A DNA stretch of 64,000 bases from Trema orientale (lineage: Eukaryota > Streptophyta > Magnoliopsida > Rosales > Cannabaceae), in NCBI GenBank assembly GCA_002914845.1, contig JXTC01000267.1, forward strand, positions 85,199 through 149,198. Direction: 5' to 3'. The notes below the pieces were generated by a model. The model was not told where the DNA came from. It made no database searches and saw nothing but the letters and a program-made list of their open reading frames with translations. Each line of letters opens with the position of its first letter. Positions within the stretch are counted from its first letter, which is position 1. Positions 12,544 to 24,716 of the stretch are shown here, piece by piece. A program made the position numbers and the translations under genes.

Positions 12544-13241
12544 ACGCCTCTTCCATATATATTAAAATGCCTCTCTCTCCTTTTGAAAGTTATTTGGTTA
12601 TAGAATGTTTAGCTAAGCATAAAATATTCCAGCATTAAAGGAAAAAAAAAAAAGAAAAAAAAACAGATTAATATAGTAGTCGAGAGCTTTGGTCAACCTT
12701 AACGGGTGAAGACTAGACGCCTCCTAGCTAGTCCTACTACTAAGAGGAGAGGGAACGGGAAAAAGAAAAATCTTATGATCAAAGTTGTTATGTATATTTC
12801 ATTTTAAAAAAATGAAAATAAAAATAATTGTCAATCTGATATTACAATGTTCTTTGCGAAACTAAGCAGCTTCAAGCTAATATTATTTAAGTTACAAAGT
12901 TAGTTTTGAAGCAAATGAAGCATTTGAGTGAGACAAGTATTTATTATTACGGGTTACTTTAAATGATACATATATATATAAAAGGAAAGTATTTATTAGA
13001 GGGGTTGCTTTTTGGAAACATAATTGGCTAAATTTGTGACAAGTTAGAGAAAAGAAAAAAGATACGTTAAAATGAAAAACTTGGCAATTTATTAAAGGTG
13101 AATAGAATTTGCATTTAACTAGGTTGGAGTGGAGGTTTAAGCATGCCAGAAATGGTGCTGTTTTCTTTGGTTTTTTTTTTTTCTTATTTTTTGCTCGTGT
13201 CTTTGGTTTGTTCATGAATGATGTATGCAAAAATGATAATG
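12544..13241. other. Intergenic DNA upstream of the SPL gene
   Basis: I see no gene here. It contains poly(A) runs near 12641-12662, a short (TA)n and AT-rich sequence. Confidence 0.5.
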
Positions 13242-13430
13242 GTCCCGTTTGGTTCGTTTATTTGAAATGTTTGATTCGCTTATTTGAATGTGTGTATTTG
13301 AATGGAAATTATGGAATGTGTTATAATTAGAATGAGGGACATTTGAATGAAAAAAATAATGAAATATGTTGTAATTAAAATAAGAACATTAGAATGTACC
13401 ATTTAAAAACACCTTTTTCCCGTTGTTCAT
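13242..13430 (+). mobile_element. MITE-like element, family A, truncated copy 3
   Basis: It begins GTCCCGTTTGGTTCG and follows the left half of the element at position 1 (TTGAATGTGTGTATTTGAATG, then TTATAATTAGAATG), but stops before the internal direct repeats and the right terminus. It lies about 0.9 kb upstream of the SPL start codon. Confidence 0.6.
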
Positions 13431-14002
13431 TTTTATTGTATGATATTACTAACATTACTGCTAATAAGTTACTATTCTCCATTACCAAAAAAAAAAAGTG
13501 ACTATTCTCAAAATATATATTTTATTTTTCTTCAATTTCTTTTTTAAAATATTGAATTCATGGAAAAAGAAAGAAAATAAGAAAGCAACTGTGGTTGGTT
13601 GGGTTGGATTCTTTGTTTGGGTAGGGGGGGGGTGTGGTGGTGGTGGTAGTAGTGCCCCCAGAGTTGGTTCAATTTACAAATTTTAGCCAAACGAAGTTTG
13701 TTAGAAGGTAAAGATGGTACAACAAAGACGTTTGGGAATTAGGAGAGGAGAGGAGAGGAGAGAGAGAGAAAATTAAGAATTTAAGGAACCAAAAAAAAAA
13801 AGAAAAAAGAAAAAAGAAAAAGTAAAAAAAAAAGAGAGGAAGGAAGCAAGGTAGGAGAAGTTGAAGCTTTAGCATAGCGGAAGAGTGGTCTGGTCTGGTC
13901 TGGTCTCATCTCAGAGTTCGGAGATCCGCTGGTGTCTGCAATTTAGGGTGGAATTCGTTCGGAATCGGAGAGTGAGAGTTAGAAAACCATAAAAACTAAA
14001 GT

Positions 14003-14033
<31 letters not shown>

Positions 14034-14130
14034 GTTAATTTAGATCGAACTGGATTGGATTGGAGATTCGCTTGTGTTGTGAGTATGTGAAGAAGAAGAA
14101 GAAGAAGAAGAAGAATCAATAAACAAAGGT

Positions 14131-14187
14131 ATGGATGGGATTTTAGATGAGTCGACTCGGCGTTATTATGATGGAATCGATGCCTAA
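14131..14187 (+). promoter_or_regulatory. Possible upstream ORF 1 in the SPL leader (18 codons)
   Basis: ATG at 14131 opens an 18-codon frame (MDGILDESTRRYYDGIDA) ending at TAA 14185-14187, 170 bases before the main start. If the leader is transcribed as expected, scanning ribosomes would meet it first. There is no evidence that the peptide matters. Confidence 0.4.
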
Positions 14188-14206
14188 AATTGTTGAGTCG
14201 CGTTAA
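14168..14206 (+). promoter_or_regulatory. Possible upstream ORF 2 in the SPL leader (12 codons)
   Basis: Tandem ATG codons at 14168 and 14171 open a 12-codon frame (MMESMPKIVESR) ending at TAA 14204-14206, overlapping the first upstream frame in another phase. Overlapping short frames can lower translation of a main ORF. Confidence 0.35.
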
Positions 14207-14356
14207 TTAGGGTTGTTGTTGTTGTTGGTTGGTTGGTTGGTTAGTTCTTCTGGTGAAGACGAAGACGAAGACGATTTCTGTTGAATCGGAATCGGAAGAA
14301 GACAAGAAGACAAAGCCAAAAGCCAAAAGCCAAAAGCCAAAAGCCCAAAGCAGAAG

Positions 14357-15208
14357 ATGGAAGAGGTAGGTGCTCAAGTGGTTCCTCCAATTTTCATCCA
14401 TCAAAGGCTTCAGGCGATGCCCAAGAAGCGCGATCTCCCTTATCAGACCCCCAATTTCCCTATTGACAACTGGAACCCTAAGGTTTGGGACTGGGACACC
14501 GTCCGATTCGTCGCCAAGCCCCTAGATTCCGACCCTCTCCGTCTCTCTTCCACTTCTACTTCAACCGTTGACCATACCAAGACTGAGGAACCCCCGGGCC
14601 CTCCTCCTCCTCCTGTCACCTTCAAGAAGAAACCCTCTGCTACTGCCGCCGCCGATGAAGACGATGCTACCCTCCGCCTCAATCTCGGCGGCTTCGACGA
14701 CTCCGCAACCAGACCCAATAAGAGGGTCCGCTCCGGTTCTCCCGGTAGCACCGCCTATCCCATGTGCCAGGTCGATAACTGTAAGGAAGATCTCTCTTCT
14801 GCCAAAGACTATCACCGCCGACATAAGGTTTGTGAGCTTCATAGTAAATCCACTAAAGCTCTTGTTGCCAATCAGATGCAGAGGTTCTGCCAGCAGTGCA
14901 GCAGGTTAGAGTTTATCTAATTTGATTTCATTTATAAGCTTTGCTTGCTTCTGGCTTGTATTCTTAGCGGAAAATCTCAGCTTTCTCGCTTTGCTGCTTC
15001 CAGGTTTCATCCCCTTTCTGAGTTCGACGAGGGCAAGCGAAGTTGTAGAAGGAGGCTTGCTGGGCATAACAGGCGAAGGAGGAAAACCCAGCCGGACGAC
15101 GTTGGCTCCCGACTTATGCTCCCTGGAGACAACCGAGACAATAGAACCAACGCACACTTGGACATCTTCAACTTGTTGGCTACTGTCGCTCGCGTACAAG
15201 GTGCATAC

Positions 15209-15247
<39 letters not shown>

Positions 15248-18200
15248 ATCATCTTCATACTCAATGACTTATTAATTTGTATTTGTATATTGTATTGTTT
15301 CTTCTAAATTAAATTAAATTAAATTCTTGTTGATATTGTGCTAACCTTGTTTGCTGTGACTTCTTATGCATACATGCAGGGGGCAAAAATGATGATAAAA
15401 ATATGAGCTGCTCGTCTTTACCGGACAAAGAGCAGCTCCTTCAGATTCTTAGTAAGATAAATTCACTACCTTTGCCCGTCGACCTCGCTGCAAAGTTGCA
15501 TAATCTGGTCACTTTGAATAGAAAAATTTCAGAACAAACATCTTCGGATCATCATGACAAATTGAATGGAAGAGCTTCTCCGTCCACCATGGACTTGCTT
15601 GCTGCACTTACTGCCACTCTAGCTCCATCTCCTCCTGATGCTATTGCAACTTTATCTCAAAGGAGCAGCCACAGCAGTGACAGCGGCAGCGGGAAAACTA
15701 AATTGAACTGCTACGACCAGCCCAACGCACCCGCTTCCCACAAGAGATTACCTCAAGATTTTCCTTCTGTTGGGGGAGATAGAAGTAGTACCAGTTACCA
15801 GTCTCCCATGGAAGATTCAGATTGCCAGGTTCAAGAAACACGAGTAAACTTACCATTACAGCTCTTTAGCTCGTCGCCTGAGAATGACAGCCCACCAAAG
15901 CTGGCATCTAGCAGAAAGTATTTCTCTTCTGACAGCAGTAATCCGATCGACGAGAGATCTCCTTCAGCTTCTCCTCCCGTTGTGCAAAAGCTGTTTCCTA
16001 TGCAGACTATGGCAGAAACTGTCAAGTCTGAAAAGAGATCAGCAAGCAGAGAGATTGATGTTAATGTTGACTCTAGCAGGATTAATGGTTGTAACATGCC
16101 ATTTGATCTTTTTAGAGGCTCCAATAAGGCTACTGACGCTGGTTCCATTCAAAGTGTTCCCTATCAAGCTGGGTACACTTCTTCTGGGTCGGATCATTCA
16201 CCTTCGAGCCTGAATTCTGATGTGCAGGTGTTGTTTCCATTATACTACTTTATTTGGTTCACTCAATTATATGTTTATTTGCTGAATGTTGTTGTGTGTA
16301 TATATATATATATGTATATATATTTTATTTCGGTCGAAGTAATAATAATGTTCTTAACAGGATCGCACTGGAAGAATCTTGTTTAAACTATTCGATAAGG
16401 ATCCTAGCCATTTCCCTGGGACTTTGAGGGCACAGGTATGGAGTTAATGGTTTACTTTGGCTAGTTGCCACCACTTTAAATGTCATCCTTATGTTGGAAC
16501 ACTAAATTTGTTGGTACGTAACTCTTTTTGAACAAAAATTTTCCCTCCCCAGATTTTCAACTGGCTTTCTAACAGTCCATCCGAGATGGAGAGCTACATA
16601 CGGCCTGGTTGTGTTATTCTATCAGTTTATGTCTCAATGCCATCTGCTTCCTGGGAACAAGTGAGTGGGTACTATAACACTTTGATAGTTATTTTATTAG
16701 TTTCATTACTGACCACTTGGAATGGGTGTGCAATTTTTGCAGCTTCAAGAAAACCTGCTTCAACATCTCAGTTCTCTGGTGCAGAGTTCAGCTTCTGACT
16801 TCTGGAGAGATGGAAGGTTTTTGGTGCATACAGGAAGACAATTAGCGTCTCACAAAGATGGTAAGCACTAACTCAAGGAGTGGCTCTTAGTTCTTGTGAT
16901 ATGTGTGGTCTTTTCATTCACTTTATTTGACTGTAACATTGTCCCATAGATCAGAACTAAGATGTGTTTGTATTTAATTGATTCACAAACAACTTTTACT
17001 TTGTGATTCACATTTTTGAGGAATCAATGTTCAGGGAAGTTCCGTTTATGCAAATCATGGAGGACATGGACTTCACCAGAGTTGATCTCGGTGACGCCTT
17101 TGGCTGTTGAAGGTGGGCAAGAAACCTCCCTTAAACTGAGGGGAAGGAATCTCAACAATCTCGGCACCAAGTAAGTACAGTACTACTTTTGCAGATTTGC
17201 ATAGTTGATATCTTGTTCCAGTGTCTAGGCTTATTAGTTCACAATTTTGCAGGATTCATTGCACATATATGGGTGGTTACACAACAAAGGAGGTTAGGGG
17301 ATCTACCTATCATGGAACCATGTATGAGGAGATAAACTTGTGTGATTTTAAAATTCATGATGCATCTCGCGGTGTTCTTGGTCGCTGTTTCATTGAGGTA
17401 GAACTCTGATAATATTGTATGTTAACCTTAGTTTGCTTTCTGTAAAATGTAGACATACAGTGCCCATATATATATATTTATGTACATATATACACCCTAT
17501 TTGACCTCTGTCAATATCATAAACAGGTGGAAAATGGTTTGAAGGGCAACAGCTTTCCGGTGATAATTGCCGATGCTTCTATTTGTAAAGAATTGAGAGT
17601 TTTCGAGTCTGTTTTTGATGGGAAGGAAAGAGTACGTGACATCATTGCAGAAGACCAAAGTCATGATGACGGACGGCCAAGGTCGAAGGAGGAAGTTCTT
17701 CACTTCTTGAATGAACTTGGGTGGCTGTTCCAACGCAAAAGGACCTCTTCTTTTCTTGATGGTCCTAATTATTCACTTGGCCGTTTCAAATTTTTGCTCA
17801 CCTTTTCTGTCGAAAGGAACTGCTCTGCTTTAATGAAAACACTTCTGGACATACTCGTTGAAAGAAATTCGGTTGGGGATGAACTATCAAGGGAGGCAGT
17901 GGAGATGCTTTCGGATATTCAGCTCTTGCATCGGGCAGTAAAAAGGAGGTGTAGGAAGATGGTTGACTTGCTCATCAATTACTCAGTTTTCGGCTCAAAT
18001 GATGTCTCAAAGAAATATATTTTTCCACCAAATCATGTTGGACCAGGCTACATTACGCCTCTGCACTTGGCTGCCTGTATGTCAGCTTCAGATGATTTGA
18101 TTGATGCGTTGACAAACGACCCACAGGAGGTAGCTTCTTTTTGATTTTTGTAGTTTTAAACAAATATTTAATGTTGCTTTTTTCAAATTTTTTATTCATA

Positions 18201-18607
18201 CGTTTTGCCTTCTGTAGATTGGATTGAACTCTTGGAATTCCCTTCTCGATGCAAATGGACAGACTCCGCATGCCTATGCTTTGATGACAAACAATCAATC
18301 TTATATCAAGCTGGTCTCTCGTAAACTTGGTGATAGGATAAATGGGCAAATTACTCTAACAGTTGGAAATGGTATGAGTACTGAATTTAAACAAGGTAGG
18401 AGTTCTTGTGCCAAGTGTGCAGTTGCAGCAACAAAGTACTATAGGAGGGTACCAGGTGCTCAAGGTCTGTTGCAGCGTCCGTATGTTCATTCAATGCTTG
18501 CAATTGCTGCTGTCTGTGTTTGTGTTTGCCTGTTCTTGCGAAGCGTTCCAGACATTGGCTCAGTTGATCCCTTCAAGTGGGAGAATTTGGATTATGGCAC
18601 AATATAA
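14357..18607 (+). CDS. SPL14: Large SBP-box transcription factor, SPL14/SPL16 type, with ankyrin region
   Basis: Exons are 14357-14904, 15004-15200, 15380-16227, 16361-16435, 16553-16660, 16743-16860, 17035-17170, 17253-17397, 17527-18129 and 18218-18607. All junctions are GT-AG and the frame holds throughout, giving 1055 residues (Arabidopsis SPL14 is about 1035). The N-terminus [16 protein letters not shown] and W-rich WNPKVWDWD (40-48) are clade hallmarks. The SBP domain spans about 137-210: zinc site 1 is C137, C142, C159, H162; site 2 is C178, C181, H185, C197; a basic nuclear signal covers 194-210. Intron 1 falls between the two zinc sites, the usual position. DREQLLQIL-like and [14 protein letters not shown] segments are conserved. 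An ankyrin region (TPLHLAAC) lies near 903-960, and a C-terminal hydrophobic stretch ([14 protein letters not shown]) near 1017-1032. SBP proteins bind GTAC-core DNA; SPL14 is linked to plant architecture and fumonisin sensitivity. I see no miR156 target site, as expected for long SPLs. Confidence 0.96.
15211..15247 (+). repeat. (CTAT)n microsatellite in SPL intron 2
   Basis: About nine CTAT units begin 10 bases after the donor site of intron 2 of the SPL gene. Such a tract is probably length-variable between individuals. Confidence 0.9.
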
Positions 18608-19680
18608 TGTTTAATAGGATAAGAAAATACTGGATTAAGAAGAAAGTAACAGAATTGGGCTGGCTGACAAGTGGATCGTTCAGGTATATGTTGTGTCAAT
18701 GCTCAAATGTTCTTGAAGGTACAAGAAATGATTTCTGCAGATGTCAGCGGTAAAAGGTGGGATCTGTTGGATCATCAGGAGTTGCGCTGTCTTTGGCCTT
18801 GACCTTGGCATTGGCATTAGCGTTCCTGGGAAGATATGTACGGGCAAGATGCTGAGTTTGGGTGCAAATTATTGCTGCAGCCTAAGATTTGGGATCGTCG
18901 TCATGATTTTATCCTATCCCCTCCCCCACTTTTGGCTGATTTCCAATGGAAGCAAATGGGTGATAATTTTCTTTGATCTTTGTTTTCTCTTTGGGAGTGT
19001 AGAAGTATTAGCCTATGTTAGGACAGCATGAAGTAAGAGTATTTGGTAGAAGAGGTGAAATTGAGGAAAATGGGGAAAGAGGATCAGATAGTGTTTATCA
19101 GAAGCATGGAAATTTGCGGTGAAAAGTAAGTCTTGAAGCCACAGATGGAGAGGGATCGGAGAAGCACTGCTACTGTTAGTATCAAAGTTTTTGACTACGT
19201 TAATTTATTATATGCATTCTTACCTTTTTTTTTCTTCTTCTTTTACACCTTTATTCTTCTTTACAGTTTAGTTTTATGATATAGAAGCCCAAGTTACTTT
19301 GTGTATTGATTTCGTCACTGTAAAGTTGATCCAGAGATCAATCACGGACGTGACACTGTCATATAACTGAAACTGAACAGCGAAATGTTATATTTCGGGT
19401 ATATTTAGCGGAGGCGTATTCTTTCATTTCATTTTCTTTTATTTTATTTCGTTTCCTAGGGGTTTGATAATCTTGGCAGTTTCAGCAGCAATTTTTTTCG
19501 TTATAAATAAATAAAGGCAGGAACACCAAGCTCATGATGCTTCGTTCTTGAATAACCATATAAAGAGGGTTGAGTTGTGGTCCTAAATAAGCTCGTTTAT
19601 TTTCAATTTTTTTCCTGTATTTGTTTCCTTTGGCCTGCTTTGCTCAGATCTGCTCTGTTAGTATTCATATTTTTTAACTT
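18608..19680 (+). other. SPL 3' untranslated and downstream region
   Basis: Sequence after the SPL stop has no recognisable gene. The first several hundred bases are less AT-rich than typical spacer and are probably 3' UTR. A short open frame at 18741-19031 shows no domain. AATAAA-like signals occur near 19505-19515, but I cannot fix the poly(A) site. Confidence 0.5.
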
Positions 19681-19998
19681 TTTTTTTTTTAATGAATACG
19701 CCTCCTCAAAGGAGGAAATATTATTAAAGCAGAGGAAAACAGAACAAAGAATACAATATATCAACCAAACCTATAAAAAGGTAATGCTAAACAGTCCCTA
19801 TAACCCAAGGAAAGAGAGCAAGGAGCACAATATCACTACATCCCATTGAGGTTTCTGACACCAAGAGAATGCACAAGAATTAGCTTCTCTATATGCATGA
19901 GAAAAATGAATAATAATACACCTAGACAAAGCAAGACTCTTCTCCAGTTGTTGCGGATTCGCAAGGGAACATCACAAGATCCTGAAGTGAACATAAGG
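19681..19998 (-). mobile_element. 5'-truncated LINE (L1 type) 3' end
   Basis: On the minus strand this ends in a poly(A) tail (forward T-run at 19681-19692). It is bracketed by an 18-bp duplication with one mismatch: ATTCATATTTTTTAACTT at 19663-19680 and ATTCATATTTTGTAACTT at 19999-20016. Near 19880-19915 the minus strand encodes a YREANSCAFSWC-like stretch, resembling the C-terminal part of the RNase H domain of plant LINEs. It is a dead, 5'-truncated insertion about 1.1 kb past the SPL stop codon. Confidence 0.75.
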
Positions 19999-20016
19999 AT
20001 TCATATTTTGTAACTT

Positions 20017-20963
20017 CGTTGCATTTGTTCTTCTCTAGTCATGAATTCTCCTGTTTGGCTTCTGTTTAATTTGTCAAACTTGAATAATGATGATCGAAGA
20101 CTCAGATTCTCATTTTTCTGACTGGAGAGAGAGAGATAAGAGAGAGAAATGTAGTAAACTTTTGGTATACCTTGAATCTTGATGGGGAACCTTAAGGAAA
20201 GATTTGGAACATTACTGACAAGTAAATTGTATAAGTACGCTGAAATCTAAACCAGTTTCGTAAAACTGAAAATAAGTTAAATTTGACGGATCCTCAGAGA
20301 CCATCGCCACGACTAGCATTAAAATCTTGAGGAATCAGACAACTTTAACAAATACTTACTTGCTGCTTTTTCAATCTACTTCTTGTTCTTATATCGCTTA
20401 TTTAAAAAAAAAATAAAAAATAAAAAAAAATAATCCAAAGGCGTCTGCCTTTACTCTTGTTCTAGTCAAAAGTAGAAGAATACCAACTTCTTATTCAATA
20501 CGGTTTCAAGCCAATTACAGAACGTATATATGGAATAAGTATGACATATTTCTTCTCAAATCCATAATATTTATACATATGAAACAACATGATTAAACTT
20601 CCAAGTTCAAACTAGTGCCTCCTTTTTTTTTTCCTTTTTTTTTTTTTTTCACAAGCAGCATATAGACATATGGAAAAGCAGGCGTCCTCCGGTGGTAGTT
20701 GAAATTTCTTTGTCCTCGATTTCTTGAGCAGATGGAGAAAAGCCATACGCATGAGCTATAAACATTTAATTAATCAATCAATCATTAAGTTATATATAAG
20801 TATGTATATATAGCTGTGATTTGTTCGGCCCGGATCGCGTCTGGGCCTGTTCAAATAACAAGCCTATCTATGTGGTATATAAATATGTAGCATAGCAGCT
20901 TAGTTTATAATAGTTACATAATTTAAAACTCGAAAGAGTTTATTAATCCAATTAGCCAATTAG
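20017..20963. other. Intergenic spacer between the SPL region and the DC1 gene
   Basis: I see no gene here. It has long A- and T-runs near 20402-20432 and 20622-20650. The part next to 20963 is probably the 3' UTR of the minus-strand DC1 gene. Confidence 0.5.
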
Positions 20964-21600
20964 TTAATAATATGTGTCATTATTCTGCCTTGATGATCCT
21001 CTGGTAGCGGTACTAGTAGTAGTGGACCTTCCCCTGGCGACATCTTGAACAATGACTTGGCCAACACCTTCAGCGAGGCCCTCAATGAGGCCTCCAATGA
21101 ACTCGATGACCACCTGAGATGCGACTCGAGCCGCAGTTCCCAGCACGTTACTACTGTTAGGCTTGTCGTTGCCTTTGTGGCCGTTTTCCCGGAGGCCATT
21201 GACATGGTTCTTAGCGCAAAGTGCATGGAGATGGTAATCACAGACAGTGCAATGGTATACTCTGCCCGCGGATCTCTTGCGGCTGCACTCGCCGCAGACC
21301 ATGTTTATGTCGTTACTGCTATTATTAGCTGGAAGTAGTCGGAGAGTATGAGGGTGGAGTCGCGGCATGTTCATTTCGGAAGACAACATGGCACAACATG
21401 GATGCATTTGGAAGCTGCACGCGCTGCATCGGAAGGCATACCCTTTGATTGACTTGTTGCACACATCGCACTTGGATTGAACAACTCCCCCACCTTTTAC
21501 TGTGTACGTGTATAGGTGTATGTGCAAGTGCAACAAACATAATATAATAATTAAATTATACGCATGATGAGTACTATGATTTAGCGGAGTTGAATTAAAA

Positions 21601-21636
<36 letters not shown>

Positions 21637-22046
21637 GAAGAAGAAGAAGAAGAATAATTAAGAATAATAAAGATCCGATCCGAACCTGGCTTGGAAAAGA
21701 GTACGAGCTGATGCTGACAGTGGAGGGGATGGGCCTTAAGGGCAGGGGGAGCAGAGCCACAGAAGTCGTGCAGCTGAAAATCGCATCGTTGGCAAACGAA
21801 CCTCTTGCCAGCGCCGTACTCCTTGCAGCCAGCGCAGGTGAAGCGGTCTGGCAGGTTGACCAGCGAGAGAGGGTGCCGGGGGTGGCTGAAATGAATCATC
21901 TCCTCCCCAAATATCAGTTGAGGAGATCTCGGGTACGAAGGAGAGTAGTGCCTACTCTGAGGCGGATCGACCATCGATGGCACTTTTGTTAGCTGAAACG
22001 TTCTGCTCTTGTTCAGGGGCAGGGCCTTGTTAGTATTGGTGTTCAT
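20964..22046 (-). CDS. DC1 (C1-like zinc finger) domain protein
   Basis: Two exons, complement(21686-22046) and complement(20964-21499), give 298 residues. Three C1-like fingers are visible: HFSHPRHPL with C71/C74 and C85/C88 to C96; HPLHCQHQL with CDVC (131-134), CSAC (145-148) and HPCC (153-156); HPHTLRLLP with CGEC (189-192), CTVC (204-207) and LHALC. A Gly/Ala/Val-rich stretch (about 241-275, VIEFIGGLIEGLAEGVGQV) follows, then a Ser/Thr-rich tail. C1-like domains bind zinc and, in animal relatives, diacylglycerol; plant DC1 proteins are mostly uncharacterised, some tied to stress or hormone responses. The intron splits the protein between fingers 1 and 2. I prefer the acceptor ending at 21500 (CAG); one ending at 21494 is also in frame and removes two residues. 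The start is uncertain: the frame stays open to ATG 22232, and ATG 21974 would give 274 residues. Confidence 0.88.
21605..21651. repeat. (AT)n and (GAA)n microsatellites in the DC1 intron
   Basis: About 15 AT units are followed by about five GAA units inside the 186-bp intron of the DC1 gene, so intron length is probably variable between individuals. Confidence 0.85.
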
Positions 22047-22468
22047 ATCCTTAATTTCGCTCGATATCCTAATTCCTCCCTCAACTAATACTGAGAAATG
22101 TTGGTTATCTAGTTTGTAGTGCAAATTGCCAGGAAAGAAATGAGTGTATTTATGGTGGAAAAAAACTTCCACTATTTGGAGTTTGGAGACAACTAATCTA
22201 CTATTTGAGCCGGCCACAGGAATATGCATCATGTAATATTTGCATGTGCATTATGTCCATATATGTTATTCTAGATATTATAGTCCATCATATAATAGAT
22301 ATTGATAATTGAATAATATATCACCCACTACTAATTAAGTAGTCTACTAGGGTACGTATGTATTCACTATATGAACTTATATAGTACATATGTACTTGTA
22401 TGTATGCTTGTAAATAAATTGGATTATGTATGTATTATGGTAAAACTATCTAGTCATGTACAATCAAG

Positions 22469-22507
<39 letters not shown>

Positions 22508-23906
22508 TATATATAATTGTTGCTTCGGAAGCTAACACGAGCTAGCCTACACAATACCATAAGGCGGGCCCGTAAACAGTGTCGATTCCCGGGAAGTTGG
22601 TGGAGGAGGAAAAAGTTTAGATACCGTAAGGCACCAAAAGTCAAGGTTTTTCTTTTTAGCTTTAATCATATTAATTGGCAATTGCATGTGAGATAAGTAA
22701 GGGCTGCCTTCGTTTTCCACACAACTACGACACCCGAATCTCACAATAATAAGGCAGTCTAATATTCGTTTTAAAAGAGAAATCATATGGAAATTTCCTC
22801 AGTTTCAATAATCTTCCCATATTCATGCATGCCACTTGGCATGCTCAATTTATCAGCATTATAATTTATGAATCATTACAATTATTAGTCCTTTATCTAC
22901 ATCTTTTCATCTTATATTTGTTGATAAATATTAAAAATAATCCTATCTTACGATAGAACTTATAAGAAACTCACTCTAATCGATAGTTACTAGTTAGAAT
23001 TGAACAGACTATTCATCCTAGTATGACTCATATTTGTCTAGTAAGTACTTATTCAGGATACACTTGAATTACATATGTGCATATCCATGCCCAAGGTTAT
23101 TGAAATTTTTCTCCTTTATTAATCTTTTATTATTTGATTATTATTATTTCTTAAGCTTCTATCTTAATCTCATTAATTGCTTGATGAACAGTGAGTGTGC
23201 TCAATTATTATTTACTACCAAGTGATTCCCAGTTACGCTATTTTCTTCATATATATCCCAATTTTAAATGATAAAAATACAGACTAGAATCAGAAAAAGG
23301 AAAATATTCCGAGTCTCTAGTACATCTTTCTTTTAGACTTTAACCGAATTATATAACTTTTCCAAACACTACTTTTGATGGTAGGTATCTTATACTCGAT
23401 ACATTCAGTTCTGGAACAGTAATCAGTATTTTCCAATCATGAATTAGTCATTACCCAACCAAATTAAATTGTTAATGCTTTTAGTAAGCATCCGTTTAAT
23501 CTGCCTTGCCCCATACTTTGTTGCCAACTAATAATGTTCCTTATTCCCTTCCAGAGTTTTTCTAATTTGTGTTTTATATAACATATACTCTCTATTCATC
23601 AAAAGTATGTATATTCATACCCCGTAACCCCCTTTTTTTTTTTTTTTTTCCGTTGTTGATATCGATATCGCCTCTATTTCTCTATTTTTCTCTCTTTTCT
23701 TGCAAAATGTTCTTTCTTTTCTTGCTAAATGGTAATGAAACATGGGGTTTTAAGAAGTTTACCGATAAAAAATTATAAATATTACAAATATACGGTATAA
23801 CAAAAATATACAATTTTCCGTACAAAAAAAAGTTAAAAGAATTAAGAAAATGGTTTGTAATTTTAGCCAACTTCATCAATCACGTGTTATACAAATAAAA
23901 GTGTAA
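22047..23906. other. Upstream region of the DC1 gene and AT-rich spacer
   Basis: The first 200 bases keep the DC1 frame open on the minus strand and may be leader or N-terminal coding sequence. Beyond that I see AT-rich DNA with an (AT)n tract at about 22471-22500 and no recognised gene. Confidence 0.5.
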
Positions 23907-23926
23907 AATGAAACTAAAAAAATCAG

Positions 23927-23985
23927 TAAGCGAAGTGAATAAGGCTTCATTCCTTTTTTCCTGTACCTGGGTTGGGTTCGAATTC
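23927..23985 (+). promoter_or_regulatory. tRNA-like A-box/B-box head, copy 1
   Basis: TAAGCGAAGTGA (23927-23938) resembles an RNA polymerase III A-box. GGTTCGAATTC (23975-23985) matches a B-box at 10 of 11 positions. The start-to-start spacing of 48 is close to a tRNA gene. A T-run begins within about 10 bases of the B-box and would act as a Pol III terminator. Confidence 0.5.
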
Positions 23986-24662
23986 TGGTATCTTTTTCTC
24001 ATTTTATTTTATTTTCTCCTTCTTTTAGCTTTTCTCCTCTTTTTATTTTTTCCCCTTTTTTTCTCTCTCTCATTCAGTTTTTTGTTCTCATTTTCTCCTT
24101 TTTCTCATTTTATTTTATTTTATTCCATTTTTATTTCTTTCCCTCATTTGGTTTTTTGTTCAAATTTTCCCTTTTCTTTTTTTCCTTCTTCCACTTTTTT
24201 TTCCTTTTTTTTTTTCCATTCTTTTACTTATTTTTTTCTCTTCCCTTAGGAATAATATACTACAAATTTTTTTTGGAATAGGTTACTAGTTATTACTTCA
24301 TTTGATATCTTGTTTTTTTTTTTTTAATTTCTTTCTTTTACTTTTTTTTTCCTTCTTTTATTTTTTCTTTTTTTCTTTTTTTCCCCTTCTTGGGATAATG
24401 AGCTACAAATTTTTTTATTTTTTATTTTAAAATAAAAATGGTTACCATTTACCAATTATTTTTTAGAATTAGTTACTAGTTATTAGTTTATCTAGTATCT
24501 TTTTTTTTTCTTTCATTTTTCCTTCTTTTAATTTTTTTTTAATCCTTTTTTCCTCTCTGAGGGATAATGAGCTACAAATATTTTTTTTGTTAATAAAAGA
24601 AAACTTACTAGATATTGGTAACTAGTTACCAATTTTTTGTAAAATAGAACTAAAAAAATCAG

Positions 24663-24716
24663 TGAGCGAAGTGGATAAGGCTTCCTTCTTTCTTTCCTGT
24701 ACTTGGGTTCGAATCC
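24663..24716 (+). promoter_or_regulatory. tRNA-like A-box/B-box head, copy 2
   Basis: TGAGCGAAGTGG (24663-24674) is a good A-box and GGTTCGAATCC (24706-24716) a perfect B-box; they start 43 bases apart, as in tRNA genes. The flanking AACTAAAAAAATCAGT is shared with copy 1. T6 follows the B-box by about nine bases. This is the layout of a SINE head or tRNA relic; I do not see a proper acceptor stem, so I do not call a tRNA gene. Confidence 0.55.

Larger units (their letters stand above)
13431..14356 (+). promoter_or_regulatory. SPL14-like promoter and 5' leader
   Basis: This region has a G-rich stretch at 13623-13655, purine-rich tracts at 13744-13845, a (GA)n microsatellite at about 14006-14033, (GAA)n at about 14089-14115 and five AAAGCC-type tandem units at 14310-14345. 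The (GA)n tract fits the binding preference of plant BBR/BPC GAGA-binding proteins. I cannot place the transcription start; the last several hundred bases are probably leader because they hold the GA/GAA tracts and two short upstream frames. Confidence 0.5.

Noticed and set aside
18684..18740. Possible intron in the SPL 3' UTR (GT...CAG)
   Set aside because: At 57 bases it is shorter than normal plant introns.
18741..19031. 96-codon frame after the SPL stop
   Set aside because: It lies in the probable SPL 3' UTR, and the SPL protein already ends at its conserved C-terminus (LDYGTI).
14357..19300. miR156 target site in the SPL gene
   Set aside because: I looked for the usual TGCTCTCTCTCTTCTGTCA-like site in exons and the 3' region and found none, as expected for long SPL proteins.
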